Source: Lentimicrobium sp. | GTDB lineage: Bacteria; Bacteroidota; Bacteroidia; Bacteroidales; Lentimicrobiaceae | Direction: 5' to 3' | Assembly: GCA_013336205.1 (NCBI GenBank) | Contig: JAAXUD010000049.1 | Location: forward strand, 1 to 10,832 | Length of the DNA: 10,832 nt | Shown here: positions 1 to 6,713 of the stretch, piece by piece | Layout of the letters: every line of letters begins with the position of its first letter | Position numbering within the stretch: position 1 is the stretch's first letter | The notes under the pieces: generated by a model | What the model saw: the letters and a program-made list of their open reading frames with translations, nothing else | Database searches by the model: none | What the model was told of the DNA's origin: nothing | Made by a program: the position numbers and the translations under genes

Positions 1-1260
1 CATCGGGTACTTTCCCAAACGGAATGTGCCATAAAATGTCAGCCACATCAAAAAGATAAAAATGGGAATACCCCAGACTTTATGTGTGATGATCGTATCT
101 ATAACTTCACTCGTTTTCCTCTGTGAAACTTCATTCAAGGTGTAGGTTTCGCGCAGGGCTCCTGCGATAAAGCCGTACTTGGCATCAGCAATCAGACTTT
201 CTGTATCCTGACGCAGGCTGCTTTCTATCCTTTCAATTTCCTCGTCAACAGCAGTAATGATTTGCGTGTAATTTTTTAACTGCTCTGAAAGTACTTCTGT
301 TGCCCTGTCTTTTTCTATTAGTTTGATTGCCAGGAATCGGGAGGACATTTTATCGATCAGGCTGCAATTGTCAGGATGGCGCAAAAGTTCCTGAATTCTG
401 CTGATTCCTTGTTCGATGACTCGCCCATAACTGATATGGATATGCCTCAATGAGGTTTCACGATCCTCGTAAACGTCAATTATTTTTTGAAGTAACTCGT
501 TGACCCCTTTGCCTTTTGATCCGACAGTCGGGACGAACGGAAAGCCGAGAAGGCGTCCGAGTTGCTCATGATTTAGTGTGTTTCCGCTCTGTTCCAGTTC
601 ATCGTGCATATTTAGCACCCCAACCAACTTAATGTCCATATCGATAAGTTGGGTAGTCAGATAAAGATTACGCTCAAGGTTTGAACTGTCAATGATATTG
701 ACAACAACATCGGGCATTGAGTCTGTGATAAAATCTCTTACATAAAGCTCTTCAGGACTATAAGCTGTAATTGAATAGGTGCCGGGCAGGTCGGTCACAA
801 CAAAAGTGTAATCATCCTTTCTGAAGCGGGCTTCCTTGGCATCTACTGTTACTCCTGAATAGTTTCCGACCCTTTCGCGGGAACCGGATGCATGGTTAAA
901 AAGGGTGGTTTTGCCTGAATTCGGGTTGCCAACCAGGGCAACATTGATGATCTTTCCCTTTAAACGGGCTGTATAACCCAGCAATGAACCCTCAACTGAG
1001 CCATGGTCAGGTGCTTCATAAGCATTGATGGCTTCTTTTTCAGTAAGAATCTCAATAAGCCTTGCTTCACTGTTTCTGAGCGAAACGTTATAACCCATTA
1101 CACTATATTCAACCGGATCAAGCAGAGGTGCGCGCTGAATTACACTTATCTCTTTACCCGCAACAAACCCCATCTCGAGTATGCGCTTACGAAAGGCGCC
1201 CCGTCCCTTTACTTTTACAATAAAACCCTTTTCTCCCGGATCAAGTTCAGCTAGTGTCAA
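1..1260 (-). CDS. feoB: FeoAB fusion, ferrous iron transporter (N-terminal part, runs off left edge)
   Basis: GTP-dependent ferrous iron uptake permease of the inner membrane. Only the first 420 codons are present; the frame is open to the window edge. Residues 1-75 form a FeoA (SH3-like) domain (GRGAFRKRILEMGF at 19-32). The FeoB G domain follows: G1 GNPNSGKTTLF (111-121), G2-like GNYSGVTVD (132-140), G3 DLPG (157-160), G4 NMHD (217-220), G5 region TVGSKGKG (245-252). A helical GDI-like domain then leads to the first membrane segment (about 393-412), where the window ends before the transport core. The start is TTG at 1260: the FeoA domain begins right there, an in-frame stop lies four codons upstream, and the first ATG (codon 30) would destroy the FeoA domain. 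FeoA-FeoB fusions are typical of Bacteroidota. No frameshift was seen. Family assignment is very secure; the exact start is less so. Confidence 0.96.
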   Translation of the reverse strand, partial: MTLAELDPGEKGFIVKVKGRGAFRKRILEMGFVAGKEISVIQRAPLLDPVEYSVMGYNVSLRNSEARLIEILTEKEAINAYEAPDHGSVEGSLLGYTARLKGKIINVALVGNPNSGKTTLFNHASGSRERVGNYSGVTVDAKEARFRKDDYTFVVTDLPGTYSITAYSPEELYVRDFITDSMPDVVVNIIDSSNLERNLYLTTQLIDMDIKLVGVLNMHDELEQSGNTLNHEQLGRLLGFPFVPTVGSKGKGVNELLQKIIDVYEDRETSLRHIHISYGRVIEQGISRIQELLRHPDNCSLIDKMSSRFLAIKLIEKDRATEVLSEQLKNYTQIITAVDEEIERIESSLRQDTESLIADAKYGFIAGALRETYTLNEVSQRKTSEVIDTIITHKVWGIPIFIFLMWLTFYGTFRLGKYPM

Positions 1261-1268
1261 AACTATCG

Positions 1269-1344
1269 TTATTTAGAATCGTTATAAATTGTTGTAAAAA
1301 TATTATATTTTCTATTGCAAACAGGTATGCGATATTCTAAATAA
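1269..1344. repeat. 11-bp inverted repeat upstream of feoAB, candidate iron-responsive operator
   Basis: TTATTTAGAAT at 1269-1279 recurs as its exact reverse complement at 1334-1344, with 54 bp between. The feoAB-proximal arm is also part of an imperfect 19-bp dyad (1271-1289, ATTTAGAAT-C-GTTATAAAT, 7 of 9 positions matching). A related TTTTAGAAT lies at 1372-1380 over the end of the upstream gene. Placement just upstream of an iron transporter and the 19-bp dyad length resemble Fur or DtxR-family sites, but neither classical consensus is clearly present, so the regulator is inference. Confidence 0.4.
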
Positions 1345-1373
1345 GGGGTTTTGAACCTGTGTTCGTTTCTGTT

Positions 1374-1901
1374 TTAGAATTTTGGATTAAGTCTTAGGTT
1401 AAGATCATGCAATGCCAGCATGGCCTTTATAACAGCAGGACCCCAATGGTTGTCGAAATGCTGGCAAACATCTGCAACGGCATTTTCTTTGGCAGTATAA
1501 AAATTCTTCTGATATAAGGTGAGAAAGTCTTTCATGTCCTGATAGATATCCGCCAGGCATTCTGCTATACTGGATTTTTCAATTTCTGCATTTTCATCCA
1601 TCAGATTGCTGCTAACCCAGAAGTGGTCATCCGGATAAAGCTTGTTTCTCAGGACAATAAGCAGGGATTCCCATTCATCTTCAGTTAAAAAACGCTCTGA
1701 GGCTTCCGGGTCTGAAGGATGAACAGTTTTAATGAGAGAACCTTTCAGGTATAATAAAGGTAATATCCGTCTGTAATAGTCTGCAATATCTTCTTTGGTG
1801 TAATCGCCTGCCTTTTCGGTAAAATGACAGAATTCGTTACTGACGGTAATAAACTCAAGAATTTGACGGGTGAAAACAGGATCATTTTCTGGTAAAGCCA
1901 T
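1374..1901 (-). CDS. DUF5063 family protein
   Basis: A 175-residue, mostly helical, soluble acidic protein with no signal peptide or membrane segment. The pattern of an N-terminal helix ending in an EFCHF-like segment, then ILPLLYLKGSLI, and a central ED-W segment (LTEDEWESLL) matches my memory of the Bacteroidota-specific DUF5063 family, whose function is unknown. The frame can be extended to a TTG at 1922, but that TTG lies inside a perfect TAnnTTTG promoter element (1920-1927), so the ATG at 1901 (protein begins MALPENDPVF) is the better start. It is followed on the same strand by feoAB after 113 bp and could read through into it, though that gap looks like a separate regulatory region. 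Family call by recall of the pattern; no role is proposed. Confidence 0.8.
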   Translation of the reverse strand: MALPENDPVFTRQILEFITVSNEFCHFTEKAGDYTKEDIADYYRRILPLLYLKGSLIKTVHPSDPEASERFLTEDEWESLLIVLRNKLYPDDHFWVSSNLMDENAEIEKSSIAECLADIYQDMKDFLTLYQKNFYTAKENAVADVCQHFDNHWGPAVIKAMLALHDLNLRLNPKF

Positions 1902-1919
1902 ACATATGTAATTTTTATG

Positions 1920-1927
1920 CAAAAATA
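1920..1927 (-). promoter_or_regulatory. Bacteroidota -7 promoter element for the DUF5063 gene
   Basis: TATTTTTG on the minus strand matches TAnnTTTG exactly and ends 18 nt before the preferred ATG at 1901. No clear -33 TTTG is seen at 19-21 bp upstream. It implies a very short leader of roughly 10 nt. Confidence 0.45.
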
Positions 1928-2006
1928 GTCCAATTTAGTTAAGTCTGACTTTATGTTTATGAGTGATATTTTTAATGGTCTTCAATGAGAAAGTTGCGAG
2001 GGGTAA

Positions 2007-2036
2007 TTGACTTTTAAGGAAATATTTTTATATTTA
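2007..2036 (+). promoter_or_regulatory. Candidate promoter for the Gre-like gene
   Basis: TTG (2007-2009), 19 bp, then TATATTTA (2029-2036), a 7-of-8 match to TAnnTTTG at consensus spacing. The element ends 13 nt before the ATG at 2050, implying a very short leader. Together with the minus-strand element at 1920-1927 it makes 1902-2049 a divergent promoter region. Confidence 0.4.
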
Positions 2037-2049
2037 CAGAAAAAGCAGA

Positions 2050-2505
2050 ATGGAGAAGCTGGGATTAAAAAAGGAGATATTTCAAATTTGCCGGAAAATC
2101 AAACAGGAAAGTGAGAATAACCTGTTAATTGCGATTCATGAAGCAGAGCAAAGCGCCAATGAATATGGTCAGCCCAAAGACCGCTACGATTCCTACAGGG
2201 CGCAACTATCGACAAAGCGTGATATGCTCGCGCAACAACTTGAAAAAATTCAGGAAGAGATTGCTTTGCTTGACAGGATTGACCTCAACCGCGAATGTGA
2301 TTCAGCAGGTTTTGGGGCAGTGGTAATTACAAGCCTTCAAAAAGTGTTTATCTCGATAGGAATCGGGAAGATAAAGTTGCCCGATGGTACAGAATTTTAT
2401 GCTATTTCAGCGGCAGTTCCATTTGCAAAAGTAGTCCGTGATTTGAAGAAAGGGGAAAAAACTGAGTTTAATGGCAAGACAATCGAAATAATTGACCTTT
2501 TCTAA
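2050..2505 (+). CDS. GreA/GreB-like transcription factor (Bacteroidota small form)
   Basis: A 151-residue protein with the two-part plan of Gre factors: an N-terminal alpha-helical coiled coil (about 5-75, heptad-like, rich in K/E/Q) and a C-terminal FKBP-like domain (about 86-151) with GFGAVVITSLQKVFISIGIGKI, then FYAISAAVPFAKVV and a closing GKTIEII. Gre factors insert the coiled coil into the RNA polymerase secondary channel and stimulate cleavage of backtracked RNA through two acidic tip residues (D41 and E44 in E. coli GreA). By eye, the tip here is YGQPKDRYD (39-47): the first position is Gln and the second Asp, so cleavage activity may be altered. Close relatives in Bacteroidota are often labelled '3-oxoacyl-ACP synthase', which the sequence does not support: there is no thiolase fold or active-site Cys-His-His. 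It is divergent from the DUF5063 gene and convergent with the outer-membrane protein gene, 8 bp between stop codons. ATG start with no Shine-Dalgarno. Confidence 0.72.
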   Translation: MEKLGLKKEIFQICRKIKQESENNLLIAIHEAEQSANEYGQPKDRYDSYRAQLSTKRDMLAQQLEKIQEEIALLDRIDLNRECDSAGFGAVVITSLQKVFISIGIGKIKLPDGTEFYAISAAVPFAKVVRDLKKGEKTEFNGKTIEIIDLF

Positions 2506-2513
2506 ACAGATTT

Positions 2514-4460
2514 TTATCTGAAAGTAGCAAATTCAGGGGCTTCAATTGTAAATTGTTTTAGCTCAACTTCCGGAATATCGGAAAATTCAAAAAACATATT
2601 ATTTCCTTTTACATCTGGTCTTCCGTACCAGATAAGCCCAAATTGAAAGGTTGAGAAAACCAGATTTTCATTTTTAATCCTCAAGCCAAGGCCTATGGCG
2701 GGATATACCGGACTGGACAGGATGAACTTTCCGGAAGGTGCTACCATCGCAGCCTCAATAAATGAATAGGCGGCAAACCGAAACCCCAATAGATAATAAG
2801 GGGTGAAAACTACCGTTTCAAACCTTGCCTTTAACCGCTGATCCCCGGTAAGATAAAAGTCGTGATAAGTCTTCTGATATCCTCCTTCGTTGATTTTCAA
2901 CTCTTCAATTGAACTGCGGTTAATTCCGGTTTTGTAGGACAATGATCCAAAACTCCTGAGTCTGTAGCTGCCTGCTTTCAGTAATTTTGAAATATATTCA
3001 GATCCCAGGCCGGCTATTCCATCATTGAATTTGTTATTCGTCAGATAACCTCCGCTTTCAAACCAGGAGTAAATAAAACCTCCTTTTTGGATTTTCTGGC
3101 CGGATAATAGCTTAATACCCATATAATAGCGATTCGCGAGCACACTGGTTTCATAACCCATAGTTAGCTGGGCAAGATGACCGGTTGGAATGTCTTCTGT
3201 CCGCCCAAAGCTAAATACCATATTGTCAAGGTAGTATCCGCTCCTTACAAGACTTAAACTGGCAATGTACCGATTGATTGTAACAGCCGGAAGGCTTGAC
3301 TCCAGAACAACAGGAGGTGAATGATGGTAATTAATATTGTAATATCTGCCGGTGATGGCAAAAACTGATCTTTCTGCATTCGGCAATTTATAGCGGTTGA
3401 TAATAGTAGAATAACCTGACCATAGGTCGTAGATTGTATAGTCAATCCTGGTAGCCGGATTGCTGATCCCCGGAATATTTCCTGCGCTGCATTCCTGTAT
3501 ATTTATACCTCCTCCCAGCTTCGTTTCAGGTGAAATAAATGGCTTCGTTATCTCAATGCCAATTTTTCTGATTTCAGGTTTGGTTTGCCAGATAAGTTTG
3601 GCATCAGTAAAGGAACCCATGATATTTCGCACCTTATAAGCCCCTTCACTCATATAAAATGCAGGTTTATTAAGTGTATTCAATTCGAATGATTGCTCAA
3701 GCTGATGGCCAAAGCCCAATATGTTGCGATTGAAGAGCTTAATCCTGCTGCTGTTTGCGTTTCTGATAAGGACATCAAAACCAAGCGGAAATACATCTTT
3801 AATCACAAGCACCAAATCCACACTATCGCTGTCGGAGGTACTGCTTACTATAAACCTGGCATCTTCAAACAAAGCAGATTGCCTGATAATCCTTTCATTG
3901 TCTGATAATAAGACCGGACTTAACCTGTCTCCCTTTTGAACGCGAAGGTAACTTCGTATTACGGCATCATGGGTGTTAAAGTGAATCTTATTTAGTGCCT
4001 TGTCGATACTATTATCAGATATAATTGTTGTATCAAAAATGGAGGAACCAAAAACTTCTGATTTGTAAATTCTGATTGACCGTATTACTTTTCCTTCTGC
4101 AGCCTGATAGGGTATGCTGTCTGTTTCAGAAACAACATCGGAGGGTAGCCCTGTCTGAGGTTTTTTAAATATCAAAGGGTAAAGCTGGCGCGAGAAGAAA
4201 TTTTTATGAGCGGTTGAGTTAACCTTGCTGTAAAACTCAGAGGAGGTTTCTATGTTCTTTTGTTGTTGCTCAAACAATAAACTATCCCTGGGCGATAATT
4301 TCTTTTCATTAGTCTTTCTTTTTTCCTTTAAGGCCGGTTTTTCGGATGGTTCCTGCGCAGAAGAAACAGATTGAAGGGCAATGGTAAATCCTAACAAAAG
4401 TATACAGCATACCTGTTTGAAAAGCGTGGTGCCTGGCTTGGTGACAACTGATTTACACAT
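2514..4460 (-). CDS. Outer-membrane POTRA/beta-barrel protein, BamA/TamA (Omp85)-like
   Basis: A 648-residue exported protein. The N-terminus has a basic region, a hydrophobic core (VCCILLLGFTIALQSV) and a likely signal peptidase I site after SSA (about residue 35). A charged linker (about 36-120) is followed by a POTRA-like module (about 123-225: GKVIRSIRIYKSEVFG, NKIHFNTHDAVIRSYL, QKGDRLSPVLLSDNERIIR, then a beta strand ending LVIKD). The remaining 420 residues are Gly- and aromatic-rich alternating strands typical of an outer-membrane barrel. I recognise this layout as the Bacteroidota BamA/TamA-like family, which inserts or transports outer-membrane proteins or has an unknown substrate; one POTRA-like module distinguishes it from canonical BamA, which has five. 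The frame extends two codons further to a TTG at 4466, but ATG at 4460 is preferred. No lipobox despite the two Cys. The gene stands alone between convergent and terminator-flanked neighbours, so its partner is unknown. Confidence 0.78.
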   Translation of the reverse strand: MCKSVVTKPGTTLFKQVCCILLLGFTIALQSVSSAQEPSEKPALKEKRKTNEKKLSPRDSLLFEQQQKNIETSSEFYSKVNSTAHKNFFSRQLYPLIFKKPQTGLPSDVVSETDSIPYQAAEGKVIRSIRIYKSEVFGSSIFDTTIISDNSIDKALNKIHFNTHDAVIRSYLRVQKGDRLSPVLLSDNERIIRQSALFEDARFIVSSTSDSDSVDLVLVIKDVFPLGFDVLIRNANSSRIKLFNRNILGFGHQLEQSFELNTLNKPAFYMSEGAYKVRNIMGSFTDAKLIWQTKPEIRKIGIEITKPFISPETKLGGGINIQECSAGNIPGISNPATRIDYTIYDLWSGYSTIINRYKLPNAERSVFAITGRYYNINYHHSPPVVLESSLPAVTINRYIASLSLVRSGYYLDNMVFSFGRTEDIPTGHLAQLTMGYETSVLANRYYMGIKLLSGQKIQKGGFIYSWFESGGYLTNNKFNDGIAGLGSEYISKLLKAGSYRLRSFGSLSYKTGINRSSIEELKINEGGYQKTYHDFYLTGDQRLKARFETVVFTPYYLLGFRFAAYSFIEAAMVAPSGKFILSSPVYPAIGLGLRIKNENLVFSTFQFGLIWYGRPDVKGNNMFFEFSDIPEVELKQFTIEAPEFATFR

Positions 4461-4528
4461 GGACAATCTTAAATAGCTCCCCCTCTGATAGTCTGATGCT
4501 AAGATAGCAAATAATCATGAGCCATTCC

Positions 4529-4550
4529 CATTCAATGCCTGCCTTGAATG
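4529..4550. repeat. Short inverted repeat between the rplS terminator and the barrel gene
   Basis: CATTCAA (4529-4535) and TTGAATG (4544-4550) form a perfect 7-bp stem around an 8-nt loop. No T-run follows on either strand, so it is not itself a terminator. It abuts the rplS terminator and lies about 70 bp upstream of the barrel gene start, where it could be a second stem in the rplS 3' end or an operator. Confidence 0.35.
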
Positions 4551-4554
4551 CAAA

Positions 4555-4586
4555 AAAAAGGTCCTTCCGGTGGGAAGGACCTTTTT
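4555..4586 (-). terminator. Bidirectional intrinsic terminator after rplS
   Basis: GGTCCTTCC (4560-4568) and GGAAGGACC (4573-4581) form a perfect 9-bp GC-containing stem with a 4-nt loop, flanked by an A-run (4552-4559) and a T-run (4582-4586). On the minus strand this gives a stem followed by eight U residues, 20 bp after the rplS stop codon. The shorter T-run on the plus strand makes it potentially bidirectional. Confidence 0.93.
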
Positions 4587-4605
4587 ATACTTATGAAAGC
4601 ATAAG

Positions 4606-4962
4606 TTAAACTCTTTTCTCTTTGATTCTGGCTTTCTTACCTTTGAGTTCACGAAGGTAGAAAATACGGGCCCTGCGCACAACTCCACGTTTGTTAAGTT
4701 CAATTTTATCGATAAACGGAGAACTGATCGGGAAAATTCTTTCAACTCCGGTACTGCCTGAAACTTTGCGTACTGTAAAAGTTTCGGTGGTGTTTTCGCC
4801 ATTGCGTTGGAGTACTACACCCTGAAATTGCTGGATCCTTTCCTTGTCTCCCTCTTTGATTTTATAGTGAACAGTAATAGTATCGCCAGCTTTAAAGCTT
4901 GGGAACTCCCTTTTTTCAACAAAAGTATCTTCAACGTATTTCACTAATGCCTTCTTGCTCAT
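4606..4962 (-). CDS. rplS: 50S ribosomal protein L19
   Basis: A 118-residue basic protein of the usual L19 length. L19 sits at the 30S-50S interface of the ribosome. Diagnostic segments are the N-terminal [20 protein letters not shown] (24-43), then [32 protein letters not shown] (62-80) and the tail [20 protein letters not shown] with a Lys/Arg-rich end ([16 protein letters not shown]). ATG at 4962, with no Shine-Dalgarno, as usual in this phylum. It has its own promoter (5004-5035) and a strong terminator, so it is transcribed alone. In many bacteria it follows trmD in one operon; here trmD lies on the same strand about 1.75 kb upstream with cstA inserted in the opposite orientation. Confidence 0.98.
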   Translation of the reverse strand: MSKKALVKYVEDTFVEKREFPSFKAGDTITVHYKIKEGDKERIQQFQGVVLQRNGENTTETFTVRKVSGSTGVERIFPISSPFIDKIELNKRGVVRRARIFYLRELKGKKARIKEKRV

Positions 4963-5003
4963 TATCTTAGGTATTAAATTGTTGCGTTTTCCAAAAATGA
5001 GTG

Positions 5004-5035
5004 CAAATATACGGCAATATTTTTGTATAAAACAA
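5004..5035 (-). promoter_or_regulatory. Promoter of rplS
   Basis: On the minus strand TTG (5035-5033), 21 bp, then TATATTTG (5011-5004), an exact TAnnTTTG match. The leader would be about 35 nt. This is one of the best promoter matches in the window. Confidence 0.6.
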
Positions 5036-5106
5036 GCTATTCTGTAAATAATTCTTTCCTGCTTCGGTGCCGTTTAAATGCCGCCAGAATTGGGTTGTAT
5101 TTGATC

Positions 5107-5119
5107 ATTGTGAAACAAT
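5107..5119. promoter_or_regulatory. 13-bp dyad upstream of the cstA promoter
   Basis: ATTGT-GAA-ACAAT is a perfect dyad centred at 5113, about 61 bp upstream of the transcription start predicted from the -7 element at 5161-5168. That distance is typical of class I activator sites, and cstA is CRP-activated in E. coli. The sequence is not a full CRP or FNR consensus, so a regulator cannot be named. Confidence 0.3.
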
Positions 5120-5138
5120 AATTTCTTTCCTTTTATAC

Positions 5139-5168
5139 CTGTTATTCCATTCTATATTGATAATTTTG
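5139..5168 (+). promoter_or_regulatory. Promoter of cstA
   Basis: CTG (5139-5141, a one-base deviation from TTG), 19 bp, then TAATTTTG (5161-5168), an exact TAnnTTTG match. The element ends 28 nt before the cstA ATG, giving a leader of about 20 nt. Confidence 0.55.
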
Positions 5169-5196
5169 GGATTCTAAAGACTTAAAATAAATTGGG

Positions 5197-6651
5197 ATGG
5201 TTACCTTTCTATTGTCAATTGTTTTTCTGGTTGCAGGTTATTTTATTTATGGTGCCTTTGTTGAAAAAGTTTTTGGTGTTGATCCGAAACGTGAAACTCC
5301 GGCTATTACGATGGCCGATGGCGTAGATTATGTGCCCATGGGCTGGGGTCGGATTTTCCTGATTCAGTTTTTGAATATAGCCGGGCTGGGACCTATATTT
5401 GGTGCAGTTGCCGGGGCTATGTGGGGCCCGGTTGCTTTTTTGTGGATAGTCTTCGGCTGTATTTTTGCCGGAGCAGTGCATGATTATTTTTCCGGAATGT
5501 TGTCGGTAAGAAATAAGGGGAGGAGTATTCCTGAAATTGTTGGTGAATATCTGGGTGATGGATTCAGGCAGTTTATGCGGTTATTCACCGTTTTACTCAT
5601 GCTTCTGGTAGGCGCTGTTTTTGTTGTTGGCCCTGCCGGAATATTAAACGGGATGGCCAGCCTGGGGATTCCAGTTTGGGCGGCTATTGTTTTCGGATAT
5701 TATATACTGGCTACAATGCTTCCGATTGATAAGCTGATTGGCAGGATTTACCCTGTATTCGGTTTTGCACTGCTTTTTATGGCAGTTGGAATTTCATTTG
5801 GTTTAATCTATGGCGGTTATCCGATTCCAGAAGTGCTCCCATCCGGCTTTAGTAACTTACATTCCGATTCCGGAAAATTTCCTGTTTTTCCTATGTTATT
5901 TGTAACCATTGCCTGTGGCGCTATTTCTGGATTTCATTCTACACAGTCGCCATTGATGGCGCGTTGTATTACCAATGAGAAATTGGGCAGAAGGGTGTTT
6001 TATGGGGCTATGGTAGCAGAAGGCATCGTTGCTTTAATCTGGGCTGCAGCTGGTATGGCATTTTATGGAGGTGTCGGGCCCTTAAATGAAGTTATGCTTG
6101 CTAATAAAGGCAATGCAGCTCTGGTCGTTAACGAAATTTCAAATTCATTGCTGGGGAAATTCGGAGGTATGCTGGCTTTGCTCGGTGTTGTGGCTGCACC
6201 AATTACTTCGGGAGACACTGCTTTCAGAAGTGCCAGGCTGATTATTGCTGATTTCTTAAAAATGGAACAAGTCTCCATCCGCAGCCGTCTAATCATTACC
6301 ATCCCCATTTTTATTATTGGTTTTTTGATAACAAAAATGGATTTTGCAATTATCTGGAGGTATATGGCCTGGTCGAACCAGACATTGGCTACTATTGTGC
6401 TATGGGCTATAACTGTTTACCTTGTCAATGAGAAAAAGGTTTACTGGATAACACTGATTCCTTCAATTTTTATGACAGCGGTAGTAACTACCTATCTGAT
6501 GGTTGCACCCGAAGGGTTTGAACTTCCCTTGTCAACGGCTTATCTGATAGGTTTCCTGACGACAGCCCTTGTCGTTCTTTGGTTCCTGCTCTTTATAAGG
6601 AAATTCAGAAAATATCAATTTGAAACGGTGAAAATTAAGAACACGAAATAA
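5197..6651 (+). CDS. cstA: CstA family carbon starvation protein (short form), pyruvate/peptide transporter
   Basis: A 484-residue polytopic inner-membrane protein with about a dozen hydrophobic segments. E. coli CstA and BtsT (about 700 aa) import peptides and pyruvate; this is the shorter form common in Bacteroidota and Firmicutes. Family hallmarks seen are GWGRIFLIQFLNIAGLGPIFG (start at 49), AGAVHDYFSGMLSVRNKGRS (91-110), SGFHSTQSPLMARCI (244-258) and ITSGDTAFRSARLI (336-349). The start ATG fits the short leader from the TAATTTTG promoter and gives a normal first membrane segment. It is monocistronic: divergent from rplS and convergent with trmD (62 bp between stops, only a weak 6-bp stem TAAAGC/GCTTTA there). 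It splits the trmD-rplS pair. Substrate within the family (pyruvate or peptides) cannot be decided from sequence. Confidence 0.95.
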   Translation: MVTFLLSIVFLVAGYFIYGAFVEKVFGVDPKRETPAITMADGVDYVPMGWGRIFLIQFLNIAGLGPIFGAVAGAMWGPVAFLWIVFGCIFAGAVHDYFSGMLSVRNKGRSIPEIVGEYLGDGFRQFMRLFTVLLMLLVGAVFVVGPAGILNGMASLGIPVWAAIVFGYYILATMLPIDKLIGRIYPVFGFALLFMAVGISFGLIYGGYPIPEVLPSGFSNLHSDSGKFPVFPMLFVTIACGAISGFHSTQSPLMARCITNEKLGRRVFYGAMVAEGIVALIWAAAGMAFYGGVGPLNEVMLANKGNAALVVNEISNSLLGKFGGMLALLGVVAAPITSGDTAFRSARLIIADFLKMEQVSIRSRLIITIPIFIIGFLITKMDFAIIWRYMAWSNQTLATIVLWAITVYLVNEKKVYWITLIPSIFMTAVVTTYLMVAPEGFELPLSTAYLIGFLTTALVVLWFLLFIRKFRKYQFETVKIKNTK

Positions 6652-6713
6652 CTATCGTGATTTCCACTCATTCAGTTTTGTAAATAAGTAAAGCAAAGCA
6701 AAGGTTATTAGCT

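Noticed and set aside
1003..1254. 83-codon plus-strand frame antisense to the FeoA domain
   Set aside because: It lies wholly opposite the FeoA domain of a well-conserved gene and shows no recognisable protein pattern.
2507..2520. CAGAT-TTTT-ATCTG hairpin between the convergent Gre-like and barrel genes
   Set aside because: The stem is only five pairs, it overlaps the barrel gene stop, and no T-run follows on either strand, so it is not a convincing terminator.
3693..3939. Two plus-strand frames of about 70 codons inside the barrel protein gene
   Set aside because: Both are antisense to a long, clearly coding frame and have no start context or family resemblance.
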